Source: JABDIY01 sp963751955
GTDB lineage: Bacteria; Actinomycetota; Acidimicrobiia; Acidimicrobiales; SZUA-35
Assembly (NCBI GenBank): GCA_963751955.1
Contig: CAVVWM010000002.1
Span: 310,001 to 374,000, forward strand
DNA: 64,000 nucleotides
Reading direction: 5' to 3'
Part shown: positions 1-9,227 of the stretch, one piece after another
Position numbering within the stretch: position 1 is the first letter of the stretch
How the letters are laid out: every line of letters begins with the position of its first letter
Notes under the pieces: model-generated
Seen by the model: the letters and a program-made list of their open reading frames with translations, nothing else
The model's database searches: none
What the model was told of the DNA's origin: nothing
Translations under genes and position numbers: made by a program

Positions 1-409
1 CAACCCCCAACGCCAGCAACATGAAAGAAATGCCGATCACCGTTCGCGGCAGAATCCGGTGACGCCGCTTTGCCCGCGCCGGAGAAAGCGGAACAAAACC
101 GCGACGTTCTAGCAGCCTGCCCTCACGGAACCGATCCCAAGATGTCTTGGGGTGGACCGCAGGCGCCACTCCCCCGATCTTGGCGGATCGGCTCGAGCGG
201 CCGAAGTCGCGAATGCTCACCTTGGGAAGATCGAGCTCGGACCACCATGAGGTCCATGTGCGAGAGGGGCGTCTATCAGGAACCGGAGGTTCCGGGTCCG
301 CAACTGGCTCGGCGGGCCGGGGCGCCAACGCCGGCGGCACAGGGATGTTCTGAGGATTCACATCACGTGGCCGATGAATGCGCCTGAGATCTGAGGTTGG
401 GGTGGTCAT
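1..409 (-). CDS. Membrane protein of unknown function, partial (runs off left edge)
   Basis: An open frame runs from ATG at 409 to the window edge (136 codons seen). GGAGAA lies about 6 bases before the ATG. The ATG overlaps the stop of the upstream penicillin-binding protein gene by 4 bases (ATGA at 406-409), so the two are probably translationally coupled. The N-terminus is a roughly 118-residue hydrophilic, Pro/Arg-rich cytoplasmic tail. It is followed by a basic stretch (ARAKRRHRILPR) and the start of a hydrophobic helix (VIGISFMLLALGV) at the edge, suggesting a membrane protein with its tail inside. The family cannot be recognised from this part. Coupling to a PBP suggests a cell-envelope role; this is inference. 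Confidence 0.6.
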   Translation of the reverse strand, partial: MTTPTSDLRRIHRPRDVNPQNIPVPPALAPRPAEPVADPEPPVPDRRPSRTWTSWWSELDLPKVSIRDFGRSSRSAKIGGVAPAVHPKTSWDRFREGRLLERRGFVPLSPARAKRRHRILPRTVIGISFMLLALGV

Positions 410-2613
410 GGTTCTTCTCCCTGGGCGGGTGAGGGACTGGTCGAAGGCGCGATCGAATCGACCGTGGTGGTGGTTTCGGGTTGGACGGTGGTCGGTGGAG
501 CGATCAGGGCCGGGGCAGGAATCTCGCTGGAGAAACACGGGCCGCCGCAGTCGGCCGCAACGGTTGCGGCGTATGAGCGTGGATTGGCGACCGTCTCGCT
601 TCGACTCGCGACCACTTGATCACGAGAAACCGCTCGTTGTGGCAACTCGGCAGGTTCGGGAAATTCGACTGGTTCGATTCCGGCCAGCGCTGCGGTCATG
701 ATTTCGGAGAAGGCTCTGGCTGGGTGACTTCCACCGGTCACGTTTCCGACACCGTTGATGTTGCGAAGTGTCGCCAGTTTGTCGGCGTGACCCATCCAGA
801 TCGCGGTGGTCACGTGTGGGTCATAACCCACGAACCAGGCCGCCCTGTAGGCCTGGGCGGTTCCTGTCTTGCCCGCGATGGTATGGCCCTCGACCTCGGC
901 GGCTTTGCCAGTACCTTCGATCACTACCCCGACCAGAACGTCGGTGACGTGGTCGGCAATCTCGGGCTTCAACACCCGATGTCCAAGACCGTTGGTGTTG
1001 TCGAGCAGCACGTTCCCGTCGTCATCAAGAACCCGAAGAATGCCGGTGGGCGGAACCCGGACGCCTCGGTTGGCGAAGCTCCCGTAGGCCGAGGCCATCT
1101 CGAGTGGAGACGTCTCTGCAGCACCGAGCGCCAGGCTCGCACCGTACTCTCGATCGGGATCCAACCGGTCGAGACCGAGTTCTCGTGCCAGGTCGACTGT
1201 GTCGGGAATCGACACGTCGAGAACGAGCTGTGCGAAGACAGTGTTGACCGACTTCCAAGTCGCTTCTCGAAGATCGATCCGACCGCGGTCCTTGTAGTCG
1301 TAGTTTTCGATTGTGCATTGCTCGCCGACACAACCGGGAACCACGAACGATCCTGGGGCCCGGTACATAGTTTCGGGTCCCAGTCCCCGCCTGAACGCCT
1401 CGGCCAGCACGATCGGCTTGAACGACGATCCGGGTTGGAAACCGGTGCTTCCGCCGATTGCGAGGTTGACCTGGCTGAACCCGTAGTCACGGCCACCCAC
1501 CATGGCGAGCACATGCCCATTGGTGTGGTCCAACGTGACCGAAGCCATCTCGACCGGATACTGCGTTGACCCAAGGCGCCCTGCCACAGCTTGTTCGGAC
1601 CGAGCCTGGAGGCCGGGGTCGATTGTGGTCTCGACTGTCAAACCGCCGCGATAGACAGTGTCGTCGCCAAAGCGCTTTCGAAGGTCGGCCTCCACCCAAT
1701 CGACGAAGAACGGGTGATCGGCGGCGCCCTTTTGTTCTACCGGCACCACGACGGTCACAGGGCCCGAAGGAGGATCACCCTGTTCCACCAACCACAGCGT
1801 CCTGGCCGCTTCACGCTCGAAATCTTCCTGGTCGATGTAGCCCTGATCGAGCATGGCCTGAAGGACAAGACGGCGACGCTCATCAGCAGCCTCGACGTTC
1901 TCGCGGGGGCTCAGCCTCGATGGTGCCTTCACAATGCCGGCAAGGGTGGCGGCCTCGGAGATGTCGATGTCGTTGATCGGCTTGCCGAAGTACACCGCCG
2001 CGGCCGCACCGATCCCGTAGGCCCCGGCCCCGAAGTATGAAGTCTCGAGATAGCGGAAGAGAATCGTCTCCTTCGACATCACTTGTTCGAGCTCGGCTGC
2101 CAGCAGCGCTTCTCGCGCCTTGCGTTCGAACGTCTGGTCCTTGTTGAGGTACACGTTCTTCACGTACTGCTGGGTGATGGTCGACCCGCCTTGGGCGATA
2201 CCGCCGGTTTCAAGATTGACGCGTGCTGCCCGAGCAACACCTTCGAGATCCACACCGTCGTGTTCCCAGAACCGTTTGTCTTCGATTGCGACCATGGCGT
2301 TCTTCATCACCCGAGGGACGTCGGACTGTTTGATATCGACGGTTTGTTCGAACCCCCGCAGTAGTCCGATCTCAGTTCCCTGAGAATCGAGAATTACCGA
2401 CGGTCTGGCAATCAGGTCGGGCCGTTCGTCGGGCAAGTCACCCGGCAGTGGTGCCTTCAGCAGTGTGAGGGTGGCAACCCCCATGACCACCGGCGGCAGA
2501 ACGATTGCACTGATCGCCAGCGCAGCCCCGGTATGGAGCACGCCGAGCGCAAAACCTGTTCCTCGTCGTTCGCTGAAGCGATCGGGGCTACTCATCGGCT
2601 TGACCTTGATCAT
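406..2613 (-). CDS. Class A (bifunctional) penicillin-binding protein
   Basis: Peptidoglycan synthase combining glycan polymerisation and peptide cross-linking on the outer face of the membrane. One N-terminal transmembrane helix (about residues 22-52) is followed by a GT51 glycosyltransferase domain with EDKRFWEHDG (111-120, catalytic Glu) and QGGSTITQQ (141-149). The transpeptidase domain has all three motifs: SxxK in GSSFKP (Ser396), SVN (455-457) and KTGT (582-585). The C-terminus is Pro/Thr/Ser-rich. The full length of 735 residues is normal. ATG at 2613 and the in-frame ATG at 2595 (inside GATGAGTAG, overlapping the upstream stop) are both plausible starts. It is the middle gene of a coupled three-gene minus-strand run. 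Confidence 0.93.
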   Translation of the reverse strand: MIKVKPMSSPDRFSERRGTGFALGVLHTGAALAISAIVLPPVVMGVATLTLLKAPLPGDLPDERPDLIARPSVILDSQGTEIGLLRGFEQTVDIKQSDVPRVMKNAMVAIEDKRFWEHDGVDLEGVARAARVNLETGGIAQGGSTITQQYVKNVYLNKDQTFERKAREALLAAELEQVMSKETILFRYLETSYFGAGAYGIGAAAAVYFGKPINDIDISEAATLAGIVKAPSRLSPRENVEAADERRRLVLQAMLDQGYIDQEDFEREAARTLWLVEQGDPPSGPVTVVVPVEQKGAADHPFFVDWVEADLRKRFGDDTVYRGGLTVETTIDPGLQARSEQAVAGRLGSTQYPVEMASVTLDHTNGHVLAMVGGRDYGFSQVNLAIGGSTGFQPGSSFKPIVLAEAFRRGLGPETMYRAPGSFVVPGCVGEQCTIENYDYKDRGRIDLREATWKSVNTVFAQLVLDVSIPDTVDLARELGLDRLDPDREYGASLALGAAETSPLEMASAYGSFANRGVRVPPTGILRVLDDDGNVLLDNTNGLGHRVLKPEIADHVTDVLVGVVIEGTGKAAEVEGHTIAGKTGTAQAYRAAWFVGYDPHVTTAIWMGHADKLATLRNINGVGNVTGGSHPARAFSEIMTAALAGIEPVEFPEPAELPQRAVSRDQVVASRSETVANPRSYAATVAADCGGPCFSSEIPAPALIAPPTTVQPETTTTVDSIAPSTSPSPAQGEEP

Positions 2614-3508
2614 CGGCCTCGTCCGGGCGAGGCGTCACGCAAGGAGGGATCGTCAGGACGGCTTTCTGTTCACCAGCTGAGAGGGTCACTGCGGCCGTTC
2701 CGGACAACTCACAGCGAACCAGGAACCGCGCCGCTCCCCCGCCGTCGGTCAACGCCGTGTTGTTCGACAACAGGCTGACCACCGGGGAGAACTCGACTAG
2801 AACTGGAAGTCCAAAGACCGGGGCAAGTACGGATCGGCCCTCGGCATCGACCTCTTGACGTCCAGCCGTGATCGCGATCACGCTGCGCGATCCAACCTCC
2901 GGAGTCTCGGGTCCAACGACTTCTAGCACCAGTGCCTGAGGTGGCGTCGTGACTCTGAGCGAAAGCGTTCTGCTCTGTCGGTCGGAAAGGAAGACCACCA
3001 TCGATTCGTTCGACGCTCGAAGTGCCGGGACAAACGCTCGTATGCGGTACCGGCCGCCCCTGATGGAGCCAGACTCCCAAGATCCATCGCTCTGAATCGG
3101 AACCGAGATCTCAGCTTCTCCGCCGTCGGTGATCCGGGTGATCAGCACGACTCCGCCCAAGTCATCGTCGGCCAGCCCGATAACGGTGCCCGACAGCGAC
3201 GAGTCTCCGCCTGCGATAAGGGGTTCCTCGACCTCAGGTTCGACAAAGGCCAGGCGACCGAGGGGAGCCGTCCCTATGTCCGGAGGCGTCGAAAGTGACA
3301 GCGATGGTTCATCGTCTGTCGGAATGGTCGCAGCCGAGAGGGTGAGAGGGGAGATCTGGAGCGCCGCCAAGTCCTGATCACCGGTGTACGCGCCCACGAC
3401 CTCATGGCGCACCTGCCACATCCAGCCAAGACCGAACACGATGACGCCGGCCGCGACGAACTTCGTCACTGTCAACCAGTCCCAATACACATGATCCTTT
3501 CGGCCCAT
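2588..3508 (-). CDS. Membrane-anchored exported protein with beta-rich domain, unknown function
   Basis: About 306 residues. A short N-terminus leads into one transmembrane helix (VAAGVIVFGLGWMW), then an extracytoplasmic region. The middle (SLSGTVIGLADDDLGGVV and onward) resembles a carboxypeptidase-regulatory/Ig-like beta sandwich. The C-terminal part (about 220-300) has a second beta-rich pattern with two cysteines and an acidic tail. The start is uncertain: ATG 3508 is used; a TTG at 3538 is in frame, and an in-frame TAA lies just upstream of that. Neither start has a good ribosome site. The stop overlaps the start of the PBP gene, so the two are probably co-expressed. A structural or regulatory role next to the PBP is inference only. 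Confidence 0.6.
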   Translation of the reverse strand: MGRKDHVYWDWLTVTKFVAAGVIVFGLGWMWQVRHEVVGAYTGDQDLAALQISPLTLSAATIPTDDEPSLSLSTPPDIGTAPLGRLAFVEPEVEEPLIAGGDSSLSGTVIGLADDDLGGVVLITRITDGGEAEISVPIQSDGSWESGSIRGGRYRIRAFVPALRASNESMVVFLSDRQSRTLSLRVTTPPQALVLEVVGPETPEVGSRSVIAITAGRQEVDAEGRSVLAPVFGLPVLVEFSPVVSLLSNNTALTDGGGAARFLVRCELSGTAAVTLSAGEQKAVLTIPPCVTPRPDEADDQGQADE

Positions 3509-3567
3509 GTGCGGTGTGAATGAGAAACGCCGGACCAAAGGCCCGGCGCCACAGAGAAGTTGTTACC

Positions 3568-3584
3568 TCACCAAAAGGGTGAGA
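3568..3584. repeat. Short inverted repeat after the ferredoxin gene
   Basis: CTCACC and GGTGAG are separated by 5 bases, between the ferredoxin stop (3612) and the next minus-strand start. No T-tract follows, so an intrinsic terminator is doubtful. It may be an RNA processing or attenuation hairpin. Confidence 0.3.
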
Positions 3585-3611
3585 GCCGATCTATTCGATC
3601 GGCTGCGAGAT

Positions 3612-3878
3612 CTACTCAACCTCGATGAAGATGCACTCTCCGGGGCATTCTTCGGCAGACTCGATCACACGGTCCAAGCCGCCATCGGGTATTCGGGCCA
3701 TTCCTTCAACACCGCCAGGATGGGTTTCACCGTCGAAGAGTTTCTCCTCGCCAAAGTTGGAGGCGTCTTCCTTGACGTAGTACAGACCATCATCCTTACC
3801 GAAGAACACGTCGGGGGCGATCTCGGCACAAAGGCCATCGCCCGTACAAAGATCCTGATCAATCCATACTTTGACCAT
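3612..3878 (-). CDS. Single-cluster (probably 3Fe-4S) ferredoxin
   Basis: Small soluble electron carrier of 88 residues. The start is ATG 3878 (MVKVWIDQ), which has a strong ribosome site (GAGGTGG, about 5 bases upstream); the frame is open further upstream but not coding-like. Cysteine pattern: CTGDGLC (Cys-x5-Cys) near the N-terminus and CPGEC near the C-terminus. This is the arrangement of actinobacterial ferredoxins that carry one cluster and often feed cytochrome P450s or other oxidoreductases. No P450 is present in this window, so the partner is unknown. It is transcribed divergently from the WS/DGAT gene. Confidence 0.88.
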   Translation of the reverse strand: MVKVWIDQDLCTGDGLCAEIAPDVFFGKDDGLYYVKEDASNFGEEKLFDGETHPGGVEGMARIPDGGLDRVIESAEECPGECIFIEVE

Positions 3879-3976
3879 TGCGGCCACCTCATTTCCATGC
3901 CGGGGGGGTACCCGTTCCAACTCTTCTAAGTGTATCGGCCAAAACATCGGACTCTGGAACCCGGTGGACCAAGCCC

Positions 3977-3982
3977 CATACT
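3977..3982 (+). promoter_or_regulatory. -10 element (CATACT), leaderless start of WS/DGAT
   Basis: CATACT ends 6 bases before GTG 3989, the spacing expected when transcription begins at the start codon. Confidence 0.5.
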
Positions 3983-3988
3983 TGGGGT

Positions 3989-5407
3989 GTGGAACTGGAA
4001 ATGAACGACACAGAGTCAATGATGTGGGGGCTGGAGTCGAATCCGAACCTCGCCTCAACGATGGGCTCGTTGATGATTATGGAAAAGGCTCCCGATCGAG
4101 ACTGGGCAACCGCATCGATCACCAGAGCAGTTGCCAACGTGCTACGACTTCGCGTTCGGGTCGCCGAACCGACGCTGGGGCTCCGAACCCCACACTGGGT
4201 ACTCGACACCCAGTTCGACCTCGATCATCATCTGCGGTTCATGCGTCTGCCGCCGAGACCGGCGGCCGACGAGCTGAACCGGGTCGTCGTTCAGTGGATC
4301 AACGACCCGTTCGATCGCAGTCGTCCACTGTGGGAGATCCTGATCCTCACCGGACTTCGGGGCGGCAAGGCCGCATTGGTCAGCAAAATGCACCACTCGA
4401 TCGCCGATGGCGCCGGTGCGCTCCAAATGGCCGGAGAGATGTACGGATTCGGCGAGCCCGGTACCAAACCCGCGCCGACCGATCTGGATCAGCTCTTCAA
4501 CGAACTCCAGGCAGAGGCCGGGGTGCAAGCGGTCAACGACAAGGCCGCCAAAGCCGACAAGAATGAAGTCGGCAACGACGATGAGAGCCCCGGTTTGTTC
4601 GATCGAATCGGCAGCGTGGCCTCGTTGATCGCAGATCGCCGTCGGGTGACTGCGGCCGGCAACGACGCCGTGCAGGCTGCTCGAGTTGTTGCCGGCCAAT
4701 TCCCCGGCCTCAGCGGCCACAGCGGCTCGGAGTTGTGGCAGCGGCGATCCAGGAACCGGCGTTTTGAGTACTTACAGATCCCTCTTGCCGAGCTGAAGGT
4801 CGCTGCCAAGACGCGAGGCGTACGTCTGAACGACGTCTTCGTTGGAGCCTGCGCCGAAGGGGTGCTTCGATATCACGATGAGTACGGGGTGGAACTACCT
4901 GAGATCTCTTCGACGGTTGTCGTGAGTACCCGTCGGCCCGACGATGATCCACATGCCAACGCATTCACACCCACCAGCATCCCACTGCCGGGTCATGGCG
5001 TGGGCACCGACGAACGGATCAACTACATCAACAATGAAATCGAGTTACGGCGCAACGCCCTGCGGGACCATCGTGATCTCATCGGTTCGGTCAGCGGGCT
5101 CGCGGCCGCCCTGCCCTTCAATCTCGCCGCCGGCCTTGCCCTGGACCAGGCGCGTCGAGTCGACATCGCCACCAGCAACCTGCCCGGCCCACCGATCGAC
5201 GCCTACTTCGCTGGTCAACGGGTGCAACAGTGGATTCCAATCGGACCGGTAGCGGGAACCGCTGTAAATGTCTCGCTGCTCTCCTACACCGACTCGGTGT
5301 TTGTAGGCATGCATATCGATCCCGCTGCGATTCCCGAAACCAGACTTTTGAAGAATTGCCTGCGGGCCGGGTTCGGCGATCTCGGGGTTCAAGCCCGAGT
5401 CGGGTGA
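3989..5407 (+). CDS. Wax ester synthase / diacylglycerol acyltransferase (WS/DGAT family)
   Basis: Acyl-CoA-dependent acyltransferase forming wax esters or triacylglycerol for storage. About 472 residues, normal for the family. It has the catalytic HHxxxDG motif (MHHSIADG) around residue 135 and family blocks such as NDPFDRSRPLWE and SNLPGPP (C-terminal half). GTG 3989 lies 6 bases after a CATACT box (leaderless); ATG 4001 (MNDTESMMWG) is an in-frame alternative with GGAACTGGAA before it. The frame open upstream to 3878 overlaps the ferredoxin promoter and is not coding-like. Lipid storage by this family is typical of actinobacteria. Confidence 0.92.
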   Translation: MELEMNDTESMMWGLESNPNLASTMGSLMIMEKAPDRDWATASITRAVANVLRLRVRVAEPTLGLRTPHWVLDTQFDLDHHLRFMRLPPRPAADELNRVVVQWINDPFDRSRPLWEILILTGLRGGKAALVSKMHHSIADGAGALQMAGEMYGFGEPGTKPAPTDLDQLFNELQAEAGVQAVNDKAAKADKNEVGNDDESPGLFDRIGSVASLIADRRRVTAAGNDAVQAARVVAGQFPGLSGHSGSELWQRRSRNRRFEYLQIPLAELKVAAKTRGVRLNDVFVGACAEGVLRYHDEYGVELPEISSTVVVSTRRPDDDPHANAFTPTSIPLPGHGVGTDERINYINNEIELRRNALRDHRDLIGSVSGLAAALPFNLAAGLALDQARRVDIATSNLPGPPIDAYFAGQRVQQWIPIGPVAGTAVNVSLLSYTDSVFVGMHIDPAAIPETRLLKNCLRAGFGDLGVQARVG

Positions 5408-5456
5408 AATCTCAACTCGGCCTTCAATTCGTTACGCACTCGGCGCAGCGATTGGC

Positions 5457-5462
5457 TAGGTT
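5457..5462 (+). promoter_or_regulatory. -10 element (TAGGTT) of the S9 peptidase operon
   Basis: TAGGTT lies 6 bases before TTG 5469 and 9 before ATG 5472, with no ribosome-binding site between. This is consistent with a leaderless transcript. Confidence 0.5.
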
Positions 5463-5471
5463 CGATAATTG

Positions 5472-7634
5472 ATGGGAGGAGCACAAAAAACGGCAGCTTT
5501 GGGTTTCCCGCGAGCGTACGCGCAATCCCAAAGGTTCACCCTCGGGGTGCCTCGTTCCTTCACCATCGTCGACGACGGCCAAACCGTGCTGTTTCTTCGA
5601 TCGGCGACCGGAACTTCGCCCACACTGTCGCTGTGGGCCCTCGACACGGCCACCGGCGACGAGCGGGTGATTGCTGATCCGGCCACTCTCGACTCCGGGC
5701 GCGGAGAGCCAACGCCCGAAGAACGCGCTCGCCGAGAACGAGCCCGCGAATCGGCCGGAGGCATCGTCCGCTACGCCGTCGCAACACAGCAGCCGCTTGC
5801 CACGTTCGTGTTGGCCGGCTCGGTATATCTGGTCGATACCAGCTCTACTCGGGTTCGGAGGGTCGGTGCCGCGTCACCGGCCTTCGATGCTCGCCTGTCA
5901 CCCGACGGTCGGTTGATCGCCTACGTCTGCGAGTCTGATCTCCGAGTAGTTGAGCTCGGCTCCGACCCATCGGCCGACCATGACATTCAGCTCTCCCCGG
6001 CCGAGCACGATTCCACCGTGTCATGGGGGCTGGCCGAATTCGTCGCCAGCGAGGAAATGGATCGAATCCGCGGATTCTGGTGGTCGCCCGACAGCACCTC
6101 ATTACTAGCGACCCGCGTGGATGTGTCGCCCGTCGAACGCTGGTTCATCAGTGATCCCGCCCAGCCGAGTACGCCCGCAACCGAGATTCGCTACCCAGCA
6201 GCGGGAACGTCCAACGCTTCTGTCGCGCTCTACCACCTCCCCCTCGCAGGCGGGGTGCGAGAGATTCAGTGGCAGACCGACGGGCTGGAGTATCTGGCCG
6301 ATATCAACTGGAGCAACGACGTCCCTATTCTTGTTGGACAATCGCGCGACCAACGCACCACTTCGATCGTCTCTATTGACGTGACTGGTGGGACTACGAC
6401 TGAAATTCGCGCGATCAGCGATGCCTTTTGGACCGAGCTGCACCCTGGTGCACCTCGGCTTCTCGACGGCGCGCTCTACACGATCGAGGACCTGTACGAC
6501 AGACGGGCGCTCTGTGTCGATGGCACACCGGCAACAGACGCCTCGATGCAGGTGCGGTCCATCGTGTCTGTCGATGCCGACGGAGTTTTGCTGACCGCCA
6601 ACGGGAGCGACTCCACCGAGATCCATGTGTTTCGAATCTCGGCTGAGGGACGATCTCCCCAACAGCTTTCAACCGAACCCGGGGTCCACGGTGCAATCGC
6701 AGCCCACGGCACCATGGTGCTCACTTCGGCCGTTCCGTCGTCGCCGGCGACCTCGGTTTCCGTTGTCCGAGAAGGCGCTACACACTCTGTGCAGAACCTC
6801 GCAGAGGACCCACGGTTGAGAGCCGATCCCGAGTTCTGCGTGCTGGGCCCGAGATCGCTGGCCAGTGCAGTGTTTCTGCCCAGTGACCACGACGGGGAGA
6901 CACCCCTTCCCGTTCTCCTGGACCCCTACGGCGGTCCTCACGCGCAGCGGGTGCTCAAGTCGCACAACCCGCATCTGGTGTCTCGCTGGTTTGCAGAGCA
7001 GGGTTACGCCGTGATCGTCACCGACGGTCGCGGAACGCCGGGCCGCGGACCGGCGTTCGAGCGAGAGGTGTGGGGTGACCTCGCCAAACCGGTGCTCGAG
7101 GACCAGATCGACGCTCTCGACGCTGCCGCCGAAAGATTCCCGTTCCTCGATCTGCACCGGGTAGGGATCAGAGGGTGGTCATTCGGCGGCTACCTGGCCG
7201 CGCTGGCCGCGCTTCGGGCCCCGGATCGTATCCATGCCGCAGTCGCCGGAGCTCCCGTTACCGATTGGTCACTCTATGACACCCACTACACCGAGCGTTA
7301 CCTGGGCCATCCTGACGAACATCCCCAGCACTACCACCGAACCAACCTCATCAATGATGCGAGCTCGCTCATGAGGCCGCTCCTGCTGATCCATGGCCTA
7401 GCCGACGACAACGTGGTTGCTGCCCACACACTCCAACTCTCATCTGCTCTTCTGGCCCAGGGCCGCAGCCACGGTGTGTTGCCTCTGAGCGGTGTGACCC
7501 ACATGACTCCCCAATCAGTAGTTGCTCAGAACCTGCTGCTCCTGCAGCTCGAGTTTCTCAACGAACACCTCGCTGACACAACAACCCCTAGAGCAGGGGT
7601 AGCCCACTTCTCGGCCACGGGGACGTTGTCGTGA
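5472..7634 (+). CDS. S9 family serine peptidase (dipeptidyl-peptidase IV-like)
   Basis: Cytoplasmic-looking protein of 720 residues with no signal peptide. The N-terminal two-thirds is a DPP IV-type beta-propeller. The C-terminal alpha/beta-hydrolase domain carries the triad: Ser570 in GWSFGGY, an Asp in HGLADDN (645/646) and His677 in GVTHMT. The family cleaves dipeptides or acyl-amino acids from peptide N-termini, often after Pro or Ala. ATG 5472 is used; TTG 5469 is directly adjacent and better matches the -10 spacing. The stop overlaps the next gene's GTG by 4 bases (GTGA at 7631-7634), so it is coupled to rsgA. Confidence 0.92.
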   Translation: MGGAQKTAALGFPRAYAQSQRFTLGVPRSFTIVDDGQTVLFLRSATGTSPTLSLWALDTATGDERVIADPATLDSGRGEPTPEERARRERARESAGGIVRYAVATQQPLATFVLAGSVYLVDTSSTRVRRVGAASPAFDARLSPDGRLIAYVCESDLRVVELGSDPSADHDIQLSPAEHDSTVSWGLAEFVASEEMDRIRGFWWSPDSTSLLATRVDVSPVERWFISDPAQPSTPATEIRYPAAGTSNASVALYHLPLAGGVREIQWQTDGLEYLADINWSNDVPILVGQSRDQRTTSIVSIDVTGGTTTEIRAISDAFWTELHPGAPRLLDGALYTIEDLYDRRALCVDGTPATDASMQVRSIVSVDADGVLLTANGSDSTEIHVFRISAEGRSPQQLSTEPGVHGAIAAHGTMVLTSAVPSSPATSVSVVREGATHSVQNLAEDPRLRADPEFCVLGPRSLASAVFLPSDHDGETPLPVLLDPYGGPHAQRVLKSHNPHLVSRWFAEQGYAVIVTDGRGTPGRGPAFEREVWGDLAKPVLEDQIDALDAAAERFPFLDLHRVGIRGWSFGGYLAALAALRAPDRIHAAVAGAPVTDWSLYDTHYTERYLGHPDEHPQHYHRTNLINDASSLMRPLLLIHGLADDNVVAAHTLQLSSALLAQGRSHGVLPLSGVTHMTPQSVVAQNLLLLQLEFLNEHLADTTTPRAGVAHFSATGTLS

Positions 7635-8749
7635 CCGACCACATGATCCGACTCGCACCCGACCTGGCATCGCTGGGGTGGACAGCCAAGCTCGATAGGT
7701 GGGCCGCCAAACAGGACGCAGAGTTGAAGGGTCGCGTAGCCAGGACGCACCGCGGTACCTGTGTGGTCTTTGTGGGTGACAACAACGTCGTTACGGCGAC
7801 CTCAGCGTCAATCCGGACCCGAACCGGCATGGCACCAGGCACAGGCGACTTCGTCACCATTCGAGCCGACGAGGAAAACGATGGTGAGTACCTGATCTCG
7901 GCGATCGCGTCCCGCCGCACGGCGCTGACCCGGCGAGCCCCCGGTCGTATACCCGAGCCACAGATTCTGGCAGCAAACGTCGACGACGTGTTCGTGATGC
8001 AGGGGATGGATCGACCAGTCAACTTCCCTCGGCTGGAGCGTCTCCTGGTGATCGCATGGGCCAGCGGTGCTGAGCCGGTGGTTCTGCTCACCAAGTCCGA
8101 CCAAATTGATGATCCCGATGCGGCGGTGAAGGCGATCCAGGCGATTGCCCCTGGAGTGCAGTGCCTGGCGATCTCGACCCATACCGGTCGAAACATCGAA
8201 GCGGTGCAAGAACGAATCTACGGCACCCGAACCGTGGCCCTCATCGGACTTTCCGGAATCGGCAAGTCCACCCTGGTCAACACGTTGTCCGGTGGCGAGG
8301 TGCAGCGGATAGCTAAGGTCCGCGCCGTTGATCGACGCGGTCGACATACAACCGTGACACGTGATCTCATACCCTTGCCTGGTGGCGGGATCGTGATCGA
8401 CACCCCAGGGATCCGCGAAATAGCACCGTGGGACGCCCGGCAAGGTCTGGCAAAGACCTTCCCGCTGATTGCCGAAGCGAGCTCCCAGTGCCAGTTCGTG
8501 GATTGCAGCCATGAGCGGGAGCCCGACTGCGCAGTTCGGCGACTCACTCGTGAGCGAGTGGTGAACAAACGACGTGTGGATCACTACCTCAAACTGCAGG
8601 CCGAACTCGACGAACAAGATTTACAGAGGGTCGAGTTCGAGCGAAGAGCTCGGGGTCGGGCCAAGGTCTCGGCCGAGGAACGCTCAGAAAAGGCTGATCG
8701 GCGAGGAAACAAACGCCCGAAGTCTTCCCGGCGGCGCAAGGGTCGCTGA
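7631..8749 (+). CDS. rsgA: Ribosome small-subunit-dependent GTPase RsgA
   Basis: Circularly permuted GTPase that acts late in 30S ribosome assembly. Order of elements: N-terminal OB-fold, G4 (TKSD), G1 (GLSGIGKST), G3 (DTPG), then the C-terminal zinc-binding segment with the Cys-Cys-His-Cys set (SQCQFVDCSHEREPDCA). The permuted order, with G4 ahead of G1, is diagnostic. 372 residues; the basic tail (RRGNKRPKSSRRRKGR) suits rRNA binding. GTG start, overlapping the upstream peptidase stop. Confidence 0.95.
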   Translation: MTDHMIRLAPDLASLGWTAKLDRWAAKQDAELKGRVARTHRGTCVVFVGDNNVVTATSASIRTRTGMAPGTGDFVTIRADEENDGEYLISAIASRRTALTRRAPGRIPEPQILAANVDDVFVMQGMDRPVNFPRLERLLVIAWASGAEPVVLLTKSDQIDDPDAAVKAIQAIAPGVQCLAISTHTGRNIEAVQERIYGTRTVALIGLSGIGKSTLVNTLSGGEVQRIAKVRAVDRRGRHTTVTRDLIPLPGGGIVIDTPGIREIAPWDARQGLAKTFPLIAEASSQCQFVDCSHEREPDCAVRRLTRERVVNKRRVDHYLKLQAELDEQDLQRVEFERRARGRAKVSAEERSEKADRRGNKRPKSSRRRKGR

Positions 8750-8760
8750 ATTTCCTGCAA

Positions 8761-8766
8761 CACTAT
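8761..8766 (+). promoter_or_regulatory. -10 element (CACTAT) of the LysM lipoprotein gene
   Basis: Seven bases before ATG 8774. Choosing this ATG over ATG 8765 also gives the cleaner signal peptide. Confidence 0.45.
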
Positions 8767-8773
8767 GTGGGTC

Positions 8774-9160
8774 ATGGTTTCGAGGTCTCTTGCAGTAATT
8801 ATCGCCACCGCCGTTCTCGCTGGGGCCTGCGGTCGAACCGAACCGGTGTCGTCAGAGGAGAACACGACCACAACCGCAACAACACTTGCCGCCACCTCTG
8901 CCTCTACCGCTCCTACCACCGAGGCCCCAGAGCAACCGACGGCGTATGTTGTTCAGCCAGGTGACTCCGTTGGTGGGATCGCCTCGGCCTATGGACTGGA
9001 CGCTGATGGACTGGCTGAGTACAACAATCTCGACGATCCCGATCGCATCGCCGCCGGTCAGCAGTTGCTGATTCCTCCTGGTGCTACCAGCACCTCCACC
9101 ACCCCTACCACCGCGGCGGCTCCGCCACCCGAATCCACAGAAACAACGGCATCGGGCTGA
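8774..9160 (+). CDS. LysM-domain lipoprotein
   Basis: 128-residue exported lipoprotein. Signal peptide MVSRSLAVIIATAVLAGAC ends in a lipobox (LAGAC) with the lipid-anchored Cys at residue 19. A Thr/Ala-rich linker is followed by one LysM repeat (about 52-98: YVVQPGDSVGGIASAYGLD through to LLIPPGA), then a second Thr/Pro-rich tail. LysM binds peptidoglycan N-acetylglucosamine, so the protein probably bridges membrane and wall. No catalytic domain is present. Confidence 0.88.
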   Translation: MVSRSLAVIIATAVLAGACGRTEPVSSEENTTTTATTLAATSASTAPTTEAPEQPTAYVVQPGDSVGGIASAYGLDADGLAEYNNLDDPDRIAAGQQLLIPPGATSTSTTPTTAAAPPPESTETTASG

Positions 9161-9227
9161 TCCAATCCGTTCTTCGACAGCGACAGTCGAAGAATCGACA
9201 GGGCTGCCGAGCCAGGGAAGGACCCAA

